From Erythrobacter litoralis (GTDB lineage: Bacteria > Pseudomonadota > Alphaproteobacteria > Sphingomonadales > Sphingomonadaceae): 64,000 nt of DNA. A program made the translations under genes and the position numbers. Positions 55,519-63,975 of this stretch are shown here, in pieces. The stretch is taken from the NCBI RefSeq assembly GCF_001719165.1, contig NZ_CP017057.1, positions 3,187,354-3,251,353 of the forward strand. The letters run 5' to 3'. The notes beneath the pieces are model-generated. The model was not told the DNA's origin, did not search any database, and saw nothing but the letters and a program-made list of their open reading frames with translations. How positions within the stretch are numbered: position 1 is the first letter of the stretch; each line of letters begins with the position of its first letter.

Positions 55519-55947
55519 ATGACAATTGCCAAGATCATCGCCGGACGAAGGCCCGAGGACATTGTATCGTGCGACGTATCGACCCCGGTTTCAGAGGCCG
55601 TGCAGGTGCTCGCCGGGCAGCGCATCGGGGCGCTTCCGGTGATGCGCCAGGGGCGTGTCGCGGGGATCGTATCTGAACGCGACGTGATCTACCGGCTGGC
55701 GGAAAAGGGCCGGGATTGCATGGACCTGGCCGTCAGGGAGATCATGACTTCGCCCGCCGTGACGGTCGAACCCTCGACCAGCGTGGACGAGGCGCTGTCG
55801 ATGATGACCCGCCGTCGTTTCCGCCATTTCCCGGTGGTCGAAAAGGGCAGGCTCGTCGCCTTCATCTCGATCGGCGATCTCGTCAAATCGAAGATCGAGG
55901 AGGTCAAGCACGAGGCCGAAGCGCTGCGTTCCTATATCCAGACCTGA
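55519..55947 (+). CDS. Two-CBS-domain protein
   Basis: 142 residues made of two CBS units: IVSCDVSTPVSEAVQVLAGQRIGALPVM with SERDVIYRL, and VREIMTSPAVTVEPSTSVDEALSMM with FPVVEKGRLVAFISIGDLV. CBS pairs bind adenosyl ligands and act as energy sensors. No catalytic domain is attached. GAGAGGAG precedes the ATG. It lies 49 bases upstream of the A-type carrier gene. Confidence 0.9.
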   Translation: MTIAKIIAGRRPEDIVSCDVSTPVSEAVQVLAGQRIGALPVMRQGRVAGIVSERDVIYRLAEKGRDCMDLAVREIMTSPAVTVEPSTSVDEALSMMTRRRFRHFPVVEKGRLVAFISIGDLVKSKIEEVKHEAEALRSYIQT

Positions 55948-55996
55948 CGCGGTGCATCTTGAGCATGCCGCCAAGGCGCCCTATTTCGGAAAGACC

Positions 55997-56326
55997 ATGA
56001 CCCAGACCCTCACCCTGACCCCCGCAGCGGCCAAGCGAGTCGCGCTGATCGCCGAAAAGCAGACCAAGCCTGCGATCCTCAGGCTTTCGGTAGAAGGCGG
56101 CGGCTGTTCCGGCTTCCAGTACAAGTTCGACCTCGCCGAGGGGGCCGAGGGCGACGATGCGGTGAGCGAGACCGACGGGGTCAAGCTGGTGGTCGACCCG
56201 GTCAGCCTCGATCTTGTCGAAGGCAGCGTGGTCGATTTCGTCGAATCCCTGGGCGGAGCGGCCTTCCGGGTCGAAAATCCGAACGCGGCGGCCGGCTGCG
56301 GCTGCGGTTCGAGCTTCGGGATCTGA
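55997..56326 (+). CDS. erpA: A-type iron-sulfur carrier (ErpA-like)
   Basis: 109 residues. Cys37 (GGGCSGFQY), Cys101 and Cys103 (GCGCGSSF) are the cluster ligands. Together with the SufA-like protein at 21561 the genome has two A-type carriers. This one is outside the suf operon, a usual place for ErpA. The start at 55997 is the family start; the frame is open 45 bases upstream. The symbol is by family, not proof. Confidence 0.9.
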   Translation: MTQTLTLTPAAAKRVALIAEKQTKPAILRLSVEGGGCSGFQYKFDLAEGAEGDDAVSETDGVKLVVDPVSLDLVEGSVVDFVESLGGAAFRVENPNAAAGCGCGSSFGI

Positions 56327-56384
56327 ATTGAACTTTCGGGTTTTGGATTAGACAGGGCGCGCTCTTCGGGGCATCACGCGCCCC

Positions 56385-57194
56385 ATGAAAATCGCCACTT
56401 TCAACATCAACGGCATCAAGGCGCGCCTGCCGCGGCTTCTGGAATGGCTCGCCGAAACGCGGCCATCGGTCGCCTGCCTGCAGGAGATCAAGAGCCAGGA
56501 CGAGACCTTCCCGGGCAACGAGATCGAGGCGCTCGGCTACCATGTCCTCACGCACGGGCAGAAGGCGTTCAACGGGGTCGCGGTGCTGACCGACGGCAAG
56601 GCCGGTTTCGAGCCGCCGAAGGAGATCCAGCGGGGCCTCGGCATTGAAGGGCCGAAAGAGGGCGAGGGCGAACAAGCGCGCTATCTCGAGGTCGACGCGA
56701 CAGGGCCGGACGGCACCGTGCGCGTCGCGTGCCTCTACCTTCCCAACGGCAATCCGCATCCGGGCCCGAAATTCAACTACAAGCTCGCCTGGATGGCCGC
56801 CCTGCGCACGCGCATGGCCGCGATCTGGGCCGAGGAAGTGCCCGCCGTGGTGCTCGGCGATTTCAACGTCATTCCCGAAGATGACGATGTCTTTTCAGTC
56901 AGGGCGATGGCGAACGATGCCCTGATGCAGCCCGAATCGCGCGGCGCCTATGCGCGGCTGCTCGGCGATGGCTGGACCGATGCGGTGCGCACCCTCAATC
57001 CGCGTGGCGGCGTGTGGACCTATTGGGATTACCAGGCCGGCGCGTGGCAGCGTGACCACGGCTTTCGCATCGACCACATCCTGCTCTCGCCCGAATGCGC
57101 CGACCGGATGCGCGCCGTCGGCGTCGACAAGGCGCATCGCGGCCGCGAAAAGGCGAGCGACCATGCGCCGGTATGGCTGGAGCTTTCCTTGTAA
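56385..57194 (+). CDS. xth: Exodeoxyribonuclease III
   Basis: 269 residues. Xth cuts DNA at abasic sites and removes 3' blocks in base-excision repair. Active-site segments are FNINGIKARLPRL, CLQEIKSQDE, YLPNGNPHPGPKF, LGDFNVIPEDDD, RIDHILLSPEC and SDHAPVW. All catalytic residues appear. A three-hairpin element follows its stop. Confidence 0.96.
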   Translation: MKIATFNINGIKARLPRLLEWLAETRPSVACLQEIKSQDETFPGNEIEALGYHVLTHGQKAFNGVAVLTDGKAGFEPPKEIQRGLGIEGPKEGEGEQARYLEVDATGPDGTVRVACLYLPNGNPHPGPKFNYKLAWMAALRTRMAAIWAEEVPAVVLGDFNVIPEDDDVFSVRAMANDALMQPESRGAYARLLGDGWTDAVRTLNPRGGVWTYWDYQAGAWQRDHGFRIDHILLSPECADRMRAVGVDKAHRGREKASDHAPVWLELSL

Positions 57195-57205
57195 TCCTTA
57201 CCGCC

Positions 57206-57260
57206 GTTTCGCGCTTCGCGCGAGCGGCTGCGAGCAGCCTTGCAGTCCCTGCGGGACCGA
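57206..57260. repeat. Array of three hairpins in the 3' region of xth
   Basis: Starts with GTTTCGC 11 bases after the stop. Hairpins are CGCGC/GCGCG (57210-57222), GGCTGC/GCAGCC (57226-57239) and GTCCC/GGGAC (57245-57257, loop TGC). The third is preceded by GCCTTGC and followed by CGA, the same frame as the third hairpin of the array at 8265-8364; bases differ in the stem but pairing is kept. Probably copies of one repeat family. Confidence 0.6.
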
Positions 57261-57269
57261 GCCGCACCA

Positions 57270-57300
57270 AAGCAAAACGGGCTCCCCCGGTGGGGAGCCC
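57270..57300 (-). terminator. Rho-independent terminator for the SleB-like gene
   Basis: Stem GGGCTCCCC (57279-57287) with GGGGAGCCC (57292-57300), 4-base loop. Read on the minus strand it is followed by GTTTTGCTTT, a U-rich tail, so it serves the leftward SleB-like gene ending at 57356. A further hairpin, ATGCGACC/GGTCGCAT (57327-57346), lies between. Confidence 0.75.
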
Positions 57301-57355
57301 GCAAGGCCAGGCGGCCGCCTGCAGCGATGCGACCGTCAGGTCGCATGAGCGAGGA

Positions 57356-58036
57356 TCACCTGTAAAAGATATGCGTGTCGATCTGGGCGAGCCGCTGCTT
57401 GCGGTAGCTCCATTTCGGGCGGACGTAATTGGCGTGGAAGAACACCGCGTCGCCCGCCGGGCTGTCCCACATCCCGCCATGCGCGATGCGGGCGATCGCT
57501 TTGGCGCGCTGCCAGGCTTCGGTGTGGGTGCGGATCCGGGGCATGCGGCCGTTCTTCACGAAGGAGAATTGCGCGCGCTGATAGACGACGCCGCAATAGC
57601 TCGCGGGAAAGCGGCTGTCCTCGGCGCGGTTGATGACGACCTGCGCCACCGCGAGCTGGCCCGCGAGCGGTTCGCCGCGGGATTCGAAATAGACCGCGCC
57701 TGCAAGGCAGGTCATTTCCTCGCTCATGCGATCTTCGTCCGGGATCAGCGAAACGAGTTCGGTAAGGGATGCAGCAGCGGTGACATCGGAGGCGGGGGTT
57801 TCGCCCGCGTCGCCTTCTCCCGGCAGCGGCTGGACCACTTCCTCGGAGATGAACACCGTGTCCTGCGGGACGATTTCCACGCTGTCTTCGGCCGTTTCGA
57901 CCGGCTGCGTGTCGGCCGCTTGTGCTTCGGCCTCGAAAACCTGTGCGAACGCCTCGGCGCCGTCGGCGCTCGAGAAGCTAAGGGTGGCCGCCGCGGCAAT
58001 GGCGACGGCGCTCAGGGAGTAAGTCTTGCGACCCAT
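57356..58036 (-). CDS. Cell wall hydrolase (SleB-like)
   Basis: 226 residues. A signal peptide (VAIAAAATLSFSSADGAEA) is followed by an acidic linker and the SleB domain: CLAGAVYFESRGEPLAGQLAVAQVVINRAED with the catalytic Glu, YCGVVYQRAQFSFVKNG and AVFFHANYVRPKW. SleB-type domains act as lytic transglycosylases on peptidoglycan. The start at 58036 fits the signal peptide. Promoter candidate: TTGACT (58235-58230), 16-base spacer, TATTTG (58213-58208). Confidence 0.9.
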   Translation of the reverse strand: MGRKTYSLSAVAIAAAATLSFSSADGAEAFAQVFEAEAQAADTQPVETAEDSVEIVPQDTVFISEEVVQPLPGEGDAGETPASDVTAAASLTELVSLIPDEDRMSEEMTCLAGAVYFESRGEPLAGQLAVAQVVINRAEDSRFPASYCGVVYQRAQFSFVKNGRMPRIRTHTEAWQRAKAIARIAHGGMWDSPAGDAVFFHANYVRPKWSYRKQRLAQIDTHIFYR

Positions 58037-58207
58037 TGTCTCTTCGTACTTGGCGGTGAGCGCGCTCCGACGCAGGCTGAACCCGTTGCGAGTGTTTCGC
58101 GAAGTGAGAGGGGTGGTTCGTGGTGCCTGCCGGCGGCTCCCCGTCTGCGTGCCGATCAGCGGACCGAATTGCCCGCGTCCCGGCCTGCGCACCGTGAAGC
58201 TCGCGGC

Positions 58208-58235
58208 CAAATAGTCTCATTTGAAACCAAGTCAA
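58208..58235 (-). promoter_or_regulatory. Candidate promoter of the SleB-like gene
   Basis: -35 TTGACT (58235-58230), a 16-base spacer and -10 TATTTG (58213-58208) on the minus strand, giving a leader of about 165 bases. The spacing is a little short and the -10 is weak, so this is a candidate only. Confidence 0.4.
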
Positions 58236-58236
58236 C

Positions 58237-58572
58237 CTATTCCGGCAAAAGCGTCGCGAACTTTTCCGGGTCGTCGACATCGACTTCGACGATCCAGGTG
58301 TCGGGATCCTGCCGAGTGCGACGGTCAAGATATTCGGTAAACGCCTGTTTATCCTCCGGGTCCTCTTTTCGGGTAAGCGTATAGCGGCGCGCGAAATCGA
58401 GCCCGGGCATGCGTTCGTGCAATCCGGCGTTCTCGCCCCGCCGCATGATGACGACGAGCACGCTTCCGGCATCGCGCTCACCCTTCGCCAGGACCGTTCC
58501 CATGCCGCCCTCGGCCTCGGCCATGCGCAGGATCGCGCCGACTTCGACATGCGCTGGGAGGCGCGCGCTCAC
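58237..58572 (-). CDS. DUF1491 family protein
   Basis: 111 residues. LPAHVEVGAILRMAEAEGGMGTVLAKGERDAGSVLVVIMRRG is the signature of DUF1491, a small alphaproteobacterial family of unknown function. The C-terminal half is charged (LDRRTRQDPDTWIVEVDVDDPEKF). The ATG at 58572 overlaps the thioesterase stop by 4 bases, so it is the second gene of that unit. Confidence 0.88.
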   Translation of the reverse strand: MSARLPAHVEVGAILRMAEAEGGMGTVLAKGERDAGSVLVVIMRRGENAGLHERMPGLDFARRYTLTRKEDPEDKQAFTEYLDRRTRQDPDTWIVEVDVDDPEKFATLLPE

Positions 58573-59048
58573 TCGCTGCTGCCCTCGACATATCCGGGCA
58601 GGCTGGAAAGCGCGATGCGCGAGCGCATGAAAGTGCCCGTGCCGCGCCCGATCTCGTCGCCCTCTTGGTCGACCAGCCGGGATTCGGCGACGAAGACCCG
58701 GCGCCGCCCGCTCACCCAGCGGCCTTCCGCGACGACCCGGCCGGCGCGCACGGGCTTGGTGAAATGGAGGTTGAAGCTGGTCGTCAGCAGGAAACGGTCG
58801 GTCGCGAGCGTGTTGGCGGCATAGAAGGCCGCATCGTCGAGCATCTTGAAATAGATCGTCCCATGCGCAGCCCCCGCGGCATGGTAGACATCCTCGCCGA
58901 CGGTGAAGACCAGCCGCGAGCGCCCTTCGCCCAGGATTTCGAGCTTGGAATCGAATTTCGCATTGATCGGGGCGGAGGCATAGAGCCGCTCGAGCGCGCG
59001 GTGATGCGTCTCGGCGCTACTGCGATCGTGCGATCCGGCATCGTTCAT
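58569..59048 (-). CDS. PaaI-family hotdog thioesterase
   Basis: 159 residues. FTVGEDVYHAAGAAHGTIYFKMLDDAAFYAAN is the hotdog helix region with the HGTIYFKMLDDA motif that carries the catalytic Asp in PaaI-type thioesterases; NLHFTKPVRAGRVVAEGRW follows. It hydrolyses an acyl-CoA, substrate not known. The stop overlaps the DUF1491 start (ATGA), and it lies 29 bases from ptsN. Confidence 0.9.
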   Translation of the reverse strand: MNDAGSHDRSSAETHHRALERLYASAPINAKFDSKLEILGEGRSRLVFTVGEDVYHAAGAAHGTIYFKMLDDAAFYAANTLATDRFLLTTSFNLHFTKPVRAGRVVAEGRWVSGRRRVFVAESRLVDQEGDEIGRGTGTFMRSRIALSSLPGYVEGSSE

Positions 59049-59077
59049 GGCGCTGTCACCCGCGAACCGCGCGGGCC

Positions 59078-59539
59078 TCAGGCAGCATCGCGCAGGAACT
59101 GGTTGGTGAGCACCGCATAGAGCGCTTCGGCATCGGGCGCGTCGGCGAGCGCCTGCAGCTTCGATTCGTCGCGCATCAGCCGCGAGATCGCCGCGAGCGC
59201 GTGGAGATGGGTCGCCCCGGCATTCTCGGGCGAGACGAGGCCGAAGACCAGCGAAACGGGCTGGGCGTCGGCGGCGGCAAAATCGACCGGATGTTCAAGC
59301 TTGAAAACGGCGAGAGTCGGCTTGCGCACGCTGGAATCGCGGCAATGCGGGATCGCAATGCCACGCCCGAAACCGGTGCTGCCCAGTGCCTCGCGCGTTT
59401 CGAGCCCTTCGAGCACTTCGCTCACGTCGAGGTCATAGACCTCGGCGAGGCAGGCCGACAGCACCGCGAGCACCTGCGCCTTGGTCTCCACCCGTGCGAG
59501 CCGGACCGCTTCGGGCACGATGGTGATGTTGATATCCAT
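59078..59539 (-). CDS. ptsN: PTS IIA-like nitrogen regulatory protein
   Basis: 153 residues. EIIA-Ntr accepts phosphate from NPr and links nitrogen to carbon and potassium control. TREALGSTGFGRGIAIPHCR holds the phosphorylated His, and PVSLVFGLVSPENAGATHLHALAAISRL the second conserved His. It lies next to hpf, as in many proteobacteria, but rpoN is not beside it in this window. Confidence 0.95.
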   Translation of the reverse strand: MDINITIVPEAVRLARVETKAQVLAVLSACLAEVYDLDVSEVLEGLETREALGSTGFGRGIAIPHCRDSSVRKPTLAVFKLEHPVDFAAADAQPVSLVFGLVSPENAGATHLHALAAISRLMRDESKLQALADAPDAEALYAVLTNQFLRDAA

Positions 59540-59690
59540 GACTATACCGGTTTCCGATCAAGAAAGCCCGTAGGGGCAGACTGTCCCGTCGCGAAAGGCG
59601 GACCCCGGAAAGCGGGATCGGGGCCAAGTGCCTGAGCGAACTGGACCTTTCGTTCGCCCTGTCCTGCATGGGGCGAAGCTTGGCAAGGTC

Positions 59691-60254
59691 CTAACGCGGT
59701 TCGACCCAGCCGATCGACCCGTCCGAGCGGCGATAAACCATATTATGCCTCCCCGTGCCAGCATTTTTGAAGAACAGCGCCGGGGTGTCGCGCAGGTCGA
59801 GCATCATGACCGCATCGGCCACGGTACCGGTCGGGATATCGACCCGCGTTTCGGCAATGACCGGCGGGGCTTCGGCGGCGATTTCTTCCTCGCCTTCTTC
59901 GGCGGCGAAGATGGTGTAGGCGGCTTCTTCCTCGGCACGGACCTGTTGCGCGCGTTCGTGGCGGTCGGTGAGGCGGCGCTTGTAGCGGCGCAGCTGCTTT
60001 TCGATCCGGGCCGCCGCTTCGTCGAGCGCGACATGGGCATCGCCCGCAGAACCCTGGGCCTTGAGGATCAGGCCCTGCGTCACATGGGTGACGATGTCGC
60101 AGGTGAAGCTGCCGGCGGGCGCCTTGCCGAAGGTCACGTGGCTCGACAGGGCGCGGTCGAAATACTTGTCGACGATGGCGCCCAATCGTTCGGTCGCGTG
60201 TTCCTGCAGGGCCGCGCCGGTGTCGACCTGGTGGCCGGAAATGCGGATATCCAT
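59691..60254 (-). CDS. hpf: Ribosome hibernation-promoting factor, long form
   Basis: 187 residues. The N-terminal 100 residues are the RaiA/HPF ribosome-binding domain (MDIRISGHQVDTGAALQEHATERL, DEAAARIEKQLRRYKRRL). The C-terminal domain (VMMLDLRDTPALFFKNAGTGRHNMVYRRSDG) mediates dimerisation of 70S ribosomes. An acidic linker lies between. It is upstream of ptsN, 151 bases away, with no strong terminator between. Confidence 0.95.
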   Translation of the reverse strand: MDIRISGHQVDTGAALQEHATERLGAIVDKYFDRALSSHVTFGKAPAGSFTCDIVTHVTQGLILKAQGSAGDAHVALDEAAARIEKQLRRYKRRLTDRHERAQQVRAEEEAAYTIFAAEEGEEEIAAEAPPVIAETRVDIPTGTVADAVMMLDLRDTPALFFKNAGTGRHNMVYRRSDGSIGWVEPR

Positions 60255-60293
60255 GGGCTTCGGTCCTCCTTGCTCGGAAACCTTGTGACGGGG

Positions 60294-61010
60294 TCAGCGC
60301 GCCCAGATGGCGTTCTCGATCCCTTCGATGAAAGCGCGGTGGCGTTCGAGTTCGGCCGCGCTCGGTGCGTGCGGGCGCGGTTCGCGCCGAGGGCGGTCGG
60401 TCGCGCGCGGCACGACGGATCCGGGAGCGATGCCGCGCGCCACGGTGGTCGTCGAAACCTCCGCCGCCAGCTCCAGCCCGATCTGCCGCCCGCCGGTCAG
60501 TTCGATATAGACCTGCGCCAGCAATTCGGCGTCGAGCAGCGCGCCATGCTTGACCCGGTGGCTGCGATCGATGCCATAGCGCGTGCAGAGCGCATCGAGC
60601 GAATTCTTCGCGCCCGGATGCCGCTTGCGCGCGATGGCGACCGTGTCGACCATGCGTTCCATGGCGATGGCTTCGCGCCCGATCAGGGCGAGTTCGGCAT
60701 TGAGAAAGCCGAAATCGAAGCCGGCATTATGCGCGACCAGCGGCGAATCGCCGAGAAATTCGAGCAATTCATCGACGCTGTCGCGGAACAGCGACTTTGA
60801 CGACAGGAAGGCGGAGGACAGGCCGTGGACCCGTTCCGCCTCGATCGGCATGTCGCGTTCGGGGTTGTAATAGGCGTGGAAAGTAGCGCCGGTGGGCACC
60901 CGGCCGATCATCTCGACGCAGCCGATCTCCACCATCCGGTCGCCGGTCGTGGGATCGAGCCCGGTGGTTTCGGTGTCGAAGACGATTTCGCGGCTGGGAT
61001 CGGGCTGCAT
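60294..61010 (-). CDS. dnaQ: DNA polymerase III epsilon subunit
   Basis: 238 residues, the 3'-5' proofreading exonuclease. Exo motifs are FDTETTGLD (residues 10-18), HNAGFDFGFLN, and HGALLDAELLAQVYIEL with the catalytic His. The ATG at 61010 is the family start; an upstream ATG at 61046 is less likely. The C-terminal part is basic and variable (RRPREPRPHAPSA-like), serving to bind the polymerase. Downstream of coaE by 61 bases. Confidence 0.95.
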   Translation of the reverse strand: MQPDPSREIVFDTETTGLDPTTGDRMVEIGCVEMIGRVPTGATFHAYYNPERDMPIEAERVHGLSSAFLSSKSLFRDSVDELLEFLGDSPLVAHNAGFDFGFLNAELALIGREAIAMERMVDTVAIARKRHPGAKNSLDALCTRYGIDRSHRVKHGALLDAELLAQVYIELTGGRQIGLELAAEVSTTTVARGIAPGSVVPRATDRPRREPRPHAPSAAELERHRAFIEGIENAIWAR

Positions 61011-61071
61011 TTCGCGATTTATCCACCCAAGCGGCGCGATGCGCAAGGGGAAGACGCAGCCCCGATCGGCG

Positions 61072-61689
61072 CTATCCCCGCGAAGCCTTCAATTCGCCGA
61101 TCAGCCTTTCTACCTGCGCCCGGGTTTCCTCGAGGGTGGTGCCGGTATCGATGACATGCATCGCGCGCGCGCGCTTTTCGGCGTCGGGGACCTGCAGCTT
61201 GAGGATGTCCTCGAATTTCTCGGGCGTCATGCCGGGCCGGGCCAGCACCCGCTCGCGCTGCATTTCGGCCGGGGCGGAGACCACGATCACCGCGTCGAAG
61301 GCGTTCTCCCCCCCGCGCTCGAACAGGAGCGGGATGTCGAACAGGACCATTTCGGCCTTGGCGTTGTCGGCGTGGAACTGCGCCCGCCTGTTGCCGACTG
61401 CCGGGTGGACGATGGCTTCGAGCTTCTTCAGCTTGTCCTGGTCGCCGAAGACCTGCGCGCCCAGCGCCTCGCGGATGACGCCTTCCGGGCCGGTCGAGCC
61501 CGGAAAGGCCTCCTCGATCCGTGCGACCAGTTCGCCGCCCGGGCCCTGCATCGCGCGGACCTCGGCATCGGCGTCGAAGACGGGCACGCCCGCTTCGGCG
61601 AACATGGTGGCGACGGTCGATTTGCCCATGCCGATCGAGCCGGTGAGGCCGAGCATCAGGGGCGGGCGGGAAGGGTTGTCAGCGGTCAT
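61072..61689 (-). CDS. coaE: Dephospho-CoA kinase
   Basis: 205 residues. CoaE adds the 3' phosphate to dephospho-CoA, the last step of coenzyme A synthesis. The P-loop is [12 protein letters not shown] near residue 14; [15 protein letters not shown] and [16 protein letters not shown] are further marks. The ATG overlaps the aroE stop by 4 bases (ATGA). Confidence 0.96.
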   Translation of the reverse strand: MTADNPSRPPLMLGLTGSIGMGKSTVATMFAEAGVPVFDADAEVRAMQGPGGELVARIEEAFPGSTGPEGVIREALGAQVFGDQDKLKKLEAIVHPAVGNRRAQFHADNAKAEMVLFDIPLLFERGGENAFDAVIVVSAPAEMQRERVLARPGMTPEKFEDILKLQVPDAEKRARAMHVIDTGTTLEETRAQVERLIGELKASRG

Positions 61690-62543
61690 TGGCGAAGAAG
61701 GTCCATCAGTTCGCCGTCGGCATCGCGCGGCGGGGATTGTCCGAAGAAGATCTCGAAGGCGGCAGCGGCCTGGCCGACCAGCATGGAAAGCCCGCTGATC
61801 GTGGCGTGGCCGCGCTCGCGCGCGGATTCGAGAAAGGGCGTGTCGACCGGGTCGGTGACGATGTCATAGGCGATCGAGCGCGGCGGGGCGTGGCTCCAGT
61901 CGAAGGCAAGCGGTGGCTGGCCGCGCATGCCGAGCGGCGAGGCGTTGACGACGAGGTCGAGGCAGCCTTCGCGGTCGTCGAAGGCGAAATCAGTTGCCTG
62001 CGCGAAATGGGCAAGCGGCGCGGTGTAATGCTCGCCCGTGCCGGCGAGATCCTCGAGCATGCGGCGCGCCTTGTCCTCGTCGCGACCGGCAAGGACAAGG
62101 GTGAAACCGTTGACCGCCAGCGCAGCGACGATCGCCCGCGCCGCGCCGCCGGTGCCGATGACGCGCGCCATGCGAAACAGGTGCGGTGTGCGAAGAACGG
62201 GGGCGATCGGTTCGACAAAGCCCGGCGCATCGGTGTTCGTGCCCGCAAGTTCGCCGTCTTCCCCGCGAAAGACAGTGTTGACCGCCCCGATGGCGAGCGC
62301 CTGCGGCTCGACCCGGTCCAGCAGCGGCAGGATCGCCTGCTTCAGGGGCATGGTGACGTTGCAGCCTCGCCAGTCGGGGTCCACGCGGCGGCTTTCGAGA
62401 TAGTCGGCAAGGCCGTCTTGGGTGACGCGCTCAGCGCGGTAATCGGCGTCGAGACCGAGCCGGTCGATCCAGAACCCGTGGATAGCGGGCGATTTCGACT
62501 GGGCGATGGGATCGCCGATCACTTCTACATAGGGCCGGCTCAT
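61686..62543 (-). CDS. aroE: Shikimate dehydrogenase
   Basis: 285 residues. AroE reduces 3-dehydroshikimate with NADPH in the shikimate pathway. [14 protein letters not shown] is the substrate site, NVTMPLKQ contains the catalytic Lys, and [15 protein letters not shown] and NTDAPGF are the NADP and substrate segments. The start at 62543 overlaps maf (ATGA); the frame upstream is open but not used. Confidence 0.96.
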   Translation of the reverse strand: MSRPYVEVIGDPIAQSKSPAIHGFWIDRLGLDADYRAERVTQDGLADYLESRRVDPDWRGCNVTMPLKQAILPLLDRVEPQALAIGAVNTVFRGEDGELAGTNTDAPGFVEPIAPVLRTPHLFRMARVIGTGGAARAIVAALAVNGFTLVLAGRDEDKARRMLEDLAGTGEHYTAPLAHFAQATDFAFDDREGCLDLVVNASPLGMRGQPPLAFDWSHAPPRSIAYDIVTDPVDTPFLESARERGHATISGLSMLVGQAAAAFEIFFGQSPPRDADGELMDLLRQ

Positions 62544-63133
62544 GTCTCGACCACCCCGAGTTCGCGCAGCGCGCCAAGCACGGGGAGGAGCGGCATGCCG
62601 AGCACGGTGAACTGGTCGCCTTCGATATGGTCGAACAATTGCACGCCCAGCGCCTCGATCCGGAACACGCCAACGCAATGGCCGACTTCGGGCCATTCGG
62701 CGTCGAGATAGCTCTCGATGAAGCTGTACGACAATTCGCGCACATGGAGCCTCGCGCAGTCGGCATGGCTCCATTCGCAGCCGTCCCCGCGCAGGATTGC
62801 CGCGCCGCTGTGGAGTTCCATCACCTTGCCCGAGAAGAAGCGCAGGTGATCGGCGGCGGCTTCGCGGCTGTCGGGCTTGTCGAAACGGCGGCCGCCCACC
62901 ACCACCAGCGAATCGCTCCCCAGCACCAGCGCGTCCGGGTGCGCGTTGGCGAGGGCGGCGGCCTTCGCGACGGCGAGCGCCTCGCCGACTTCGCCTGGCG
63001 CGGCGCCTTCGAGCGAGGCCTCGACCGCGCGCTCGTCGACATCGGCGGGGATCGCCTCGTAGGGGACGCCCGCGGCATCGAGCATCGCCCGGCGCGAGGC
63101 CGACTTGGACGCAAGGATCAGGCGCGGCGTCAT
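62540..63133 (-). CDS. maf: Maf-family nucleotide pyrophosphatase
   Basis: 197 residues. LILASKSASRRAMLDAAGV and LVLGSDSLVVVGGRRFDKP are the substrate and metal-binding elements; YLDAEWPEVGHCVGVFRIEALG gives the C-terminal motif. Maf proteins hydrolyse noncanonical or pyrimidine nucleoside triphosphates. It overlaps aroE and the ppsR gene by 4 bases each. Confidence 0.94.
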   Translation of the reverse strand: MTPRLILASKSASRRAMLDAAGVPYEAIPADVDERAVEASLEGAAPGEVGEALAVAKAAALANAHPDALVLGSDSLVVVGGRRFDKPDSREAAADHLRFFSGKVMELHSGAAILRGDGCEWSHADCARLHVRELSYSFIESYLDAEWPEVGHCVGVFRIEALGVQLFDHIEGDQFTVLGMPLLPVLGALRELGVVET

Positions 63134-63975
63134 ATCGGCTTCGACACTCCGCCGATCTGCTGATCGCGGCGCGAGCGGTCCTGCACCAGCCGGATGATCG
63201 CCGCAGCGGTCTCCTCGATCGAGCGGCGGGTGACGTCGATCACCGGCCAGCCATTATCCGCGAACATCCGCCGGGCGAATTGCAGTTCATCCTTCACCCG
63301 GCCGTTGTCGACATAGCTCGTCTCGGTCGTCTCGTTCAGCGTCAGCAGGCGATTGCGGCGGATCTGCACCAGACGCTCGGGCGCAGTGGTCAGACCGACG
63401 ACGAGCGGGTGGCGCAGGCCGAACAACGCCTTGGGGGGAGGGCTTTCGACCACCAGCGGAATGTTGGCGACCTTGTAGCCGCGATTGGCGAGGTAGATGC
63501 TGGTCGGCGTCTTCGAGGTGCGCGACACGCCCGTGAGCACGATGTCGGCCTCCTCCCATTCCTCGTACCCGACCCCGTCGTCATGCGCGATCGTGTAGTG
63601 GATCGCATCCACCCGCTTGAAATAGTGCTCGTCCATCGAATGTTGGCGCCCGGGCCGCCCGTGCGCCTCCTGCCCGAGCTGGCTTTCGAGCGCGGCGGTC
63701 ACCTGGTCGAGCACCGCCACCGCGGGCAGGCCGAGGTGGCGGCAATGTTCCTCCAGCCGCACACGGCTCTCGGCATTGACGAGCGTATAAAGCACCAGCC
63801 CCGGATTGGCGGCGAGTTCGGGGACGATCCGGTCGAGATGCTGGCGCGAGCGGACCATCGGCCAGAAATGGCGACTGACATGCGGATCGTCGAACTGGGC
63901 GAGCGCGGCCTTGGCGATCATTTCCAGCGTTTCGCCGGTCGAATCCGATACGAGGTGGAGATTGAGTCGGTTCAT
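63130..63975 (-). CDS. ppsR: PEP synthase/PPDK regulatory kinase-pyrophosphorylase (PpsR/DUF299)
   Basis: 281 residues. This family switches PEP synthase or pyruvate phosphate dikinase by ADP-dependent phosphorylation and Pi-dependent dephosphorylation. LHLVSDSTGETLEMIAKAAL at the N-terminus and the P-loop GVSRTSKTPTSIYLANRG near residue 153 are diagnostic. The start has AAGGACGG just upstream, and the TGA of a further frame, ending ATGA, suggests that another gene ends here and lies mostly beyond the window. Confidence 0.94.
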   Translation of the reverse strand: MNRLNLHLVSDSTGETLEMIAKAALAQFDDPHVSRHFWPMVRSRQHLDRIVPELAANPGLVLYTLVNAESRVRLEEHCRHLGLPAVAVLDQVTAALESQLGQEAHGRPGRQHSMDEHYFKRVDAIHYTIAHDDGVGYEEWEEADIVLTGVSRTSKTPTSIYLANRGYKVANIPLVVESPPPKALFGLRHPLVVGLTTAPERLVQIRRNRLLTLNETTETSYVDNGRVKDELQFARRMFADNGWPVIDVTRRSIEETAAAIIRLVQDRSRRDQQIGGVSKPI

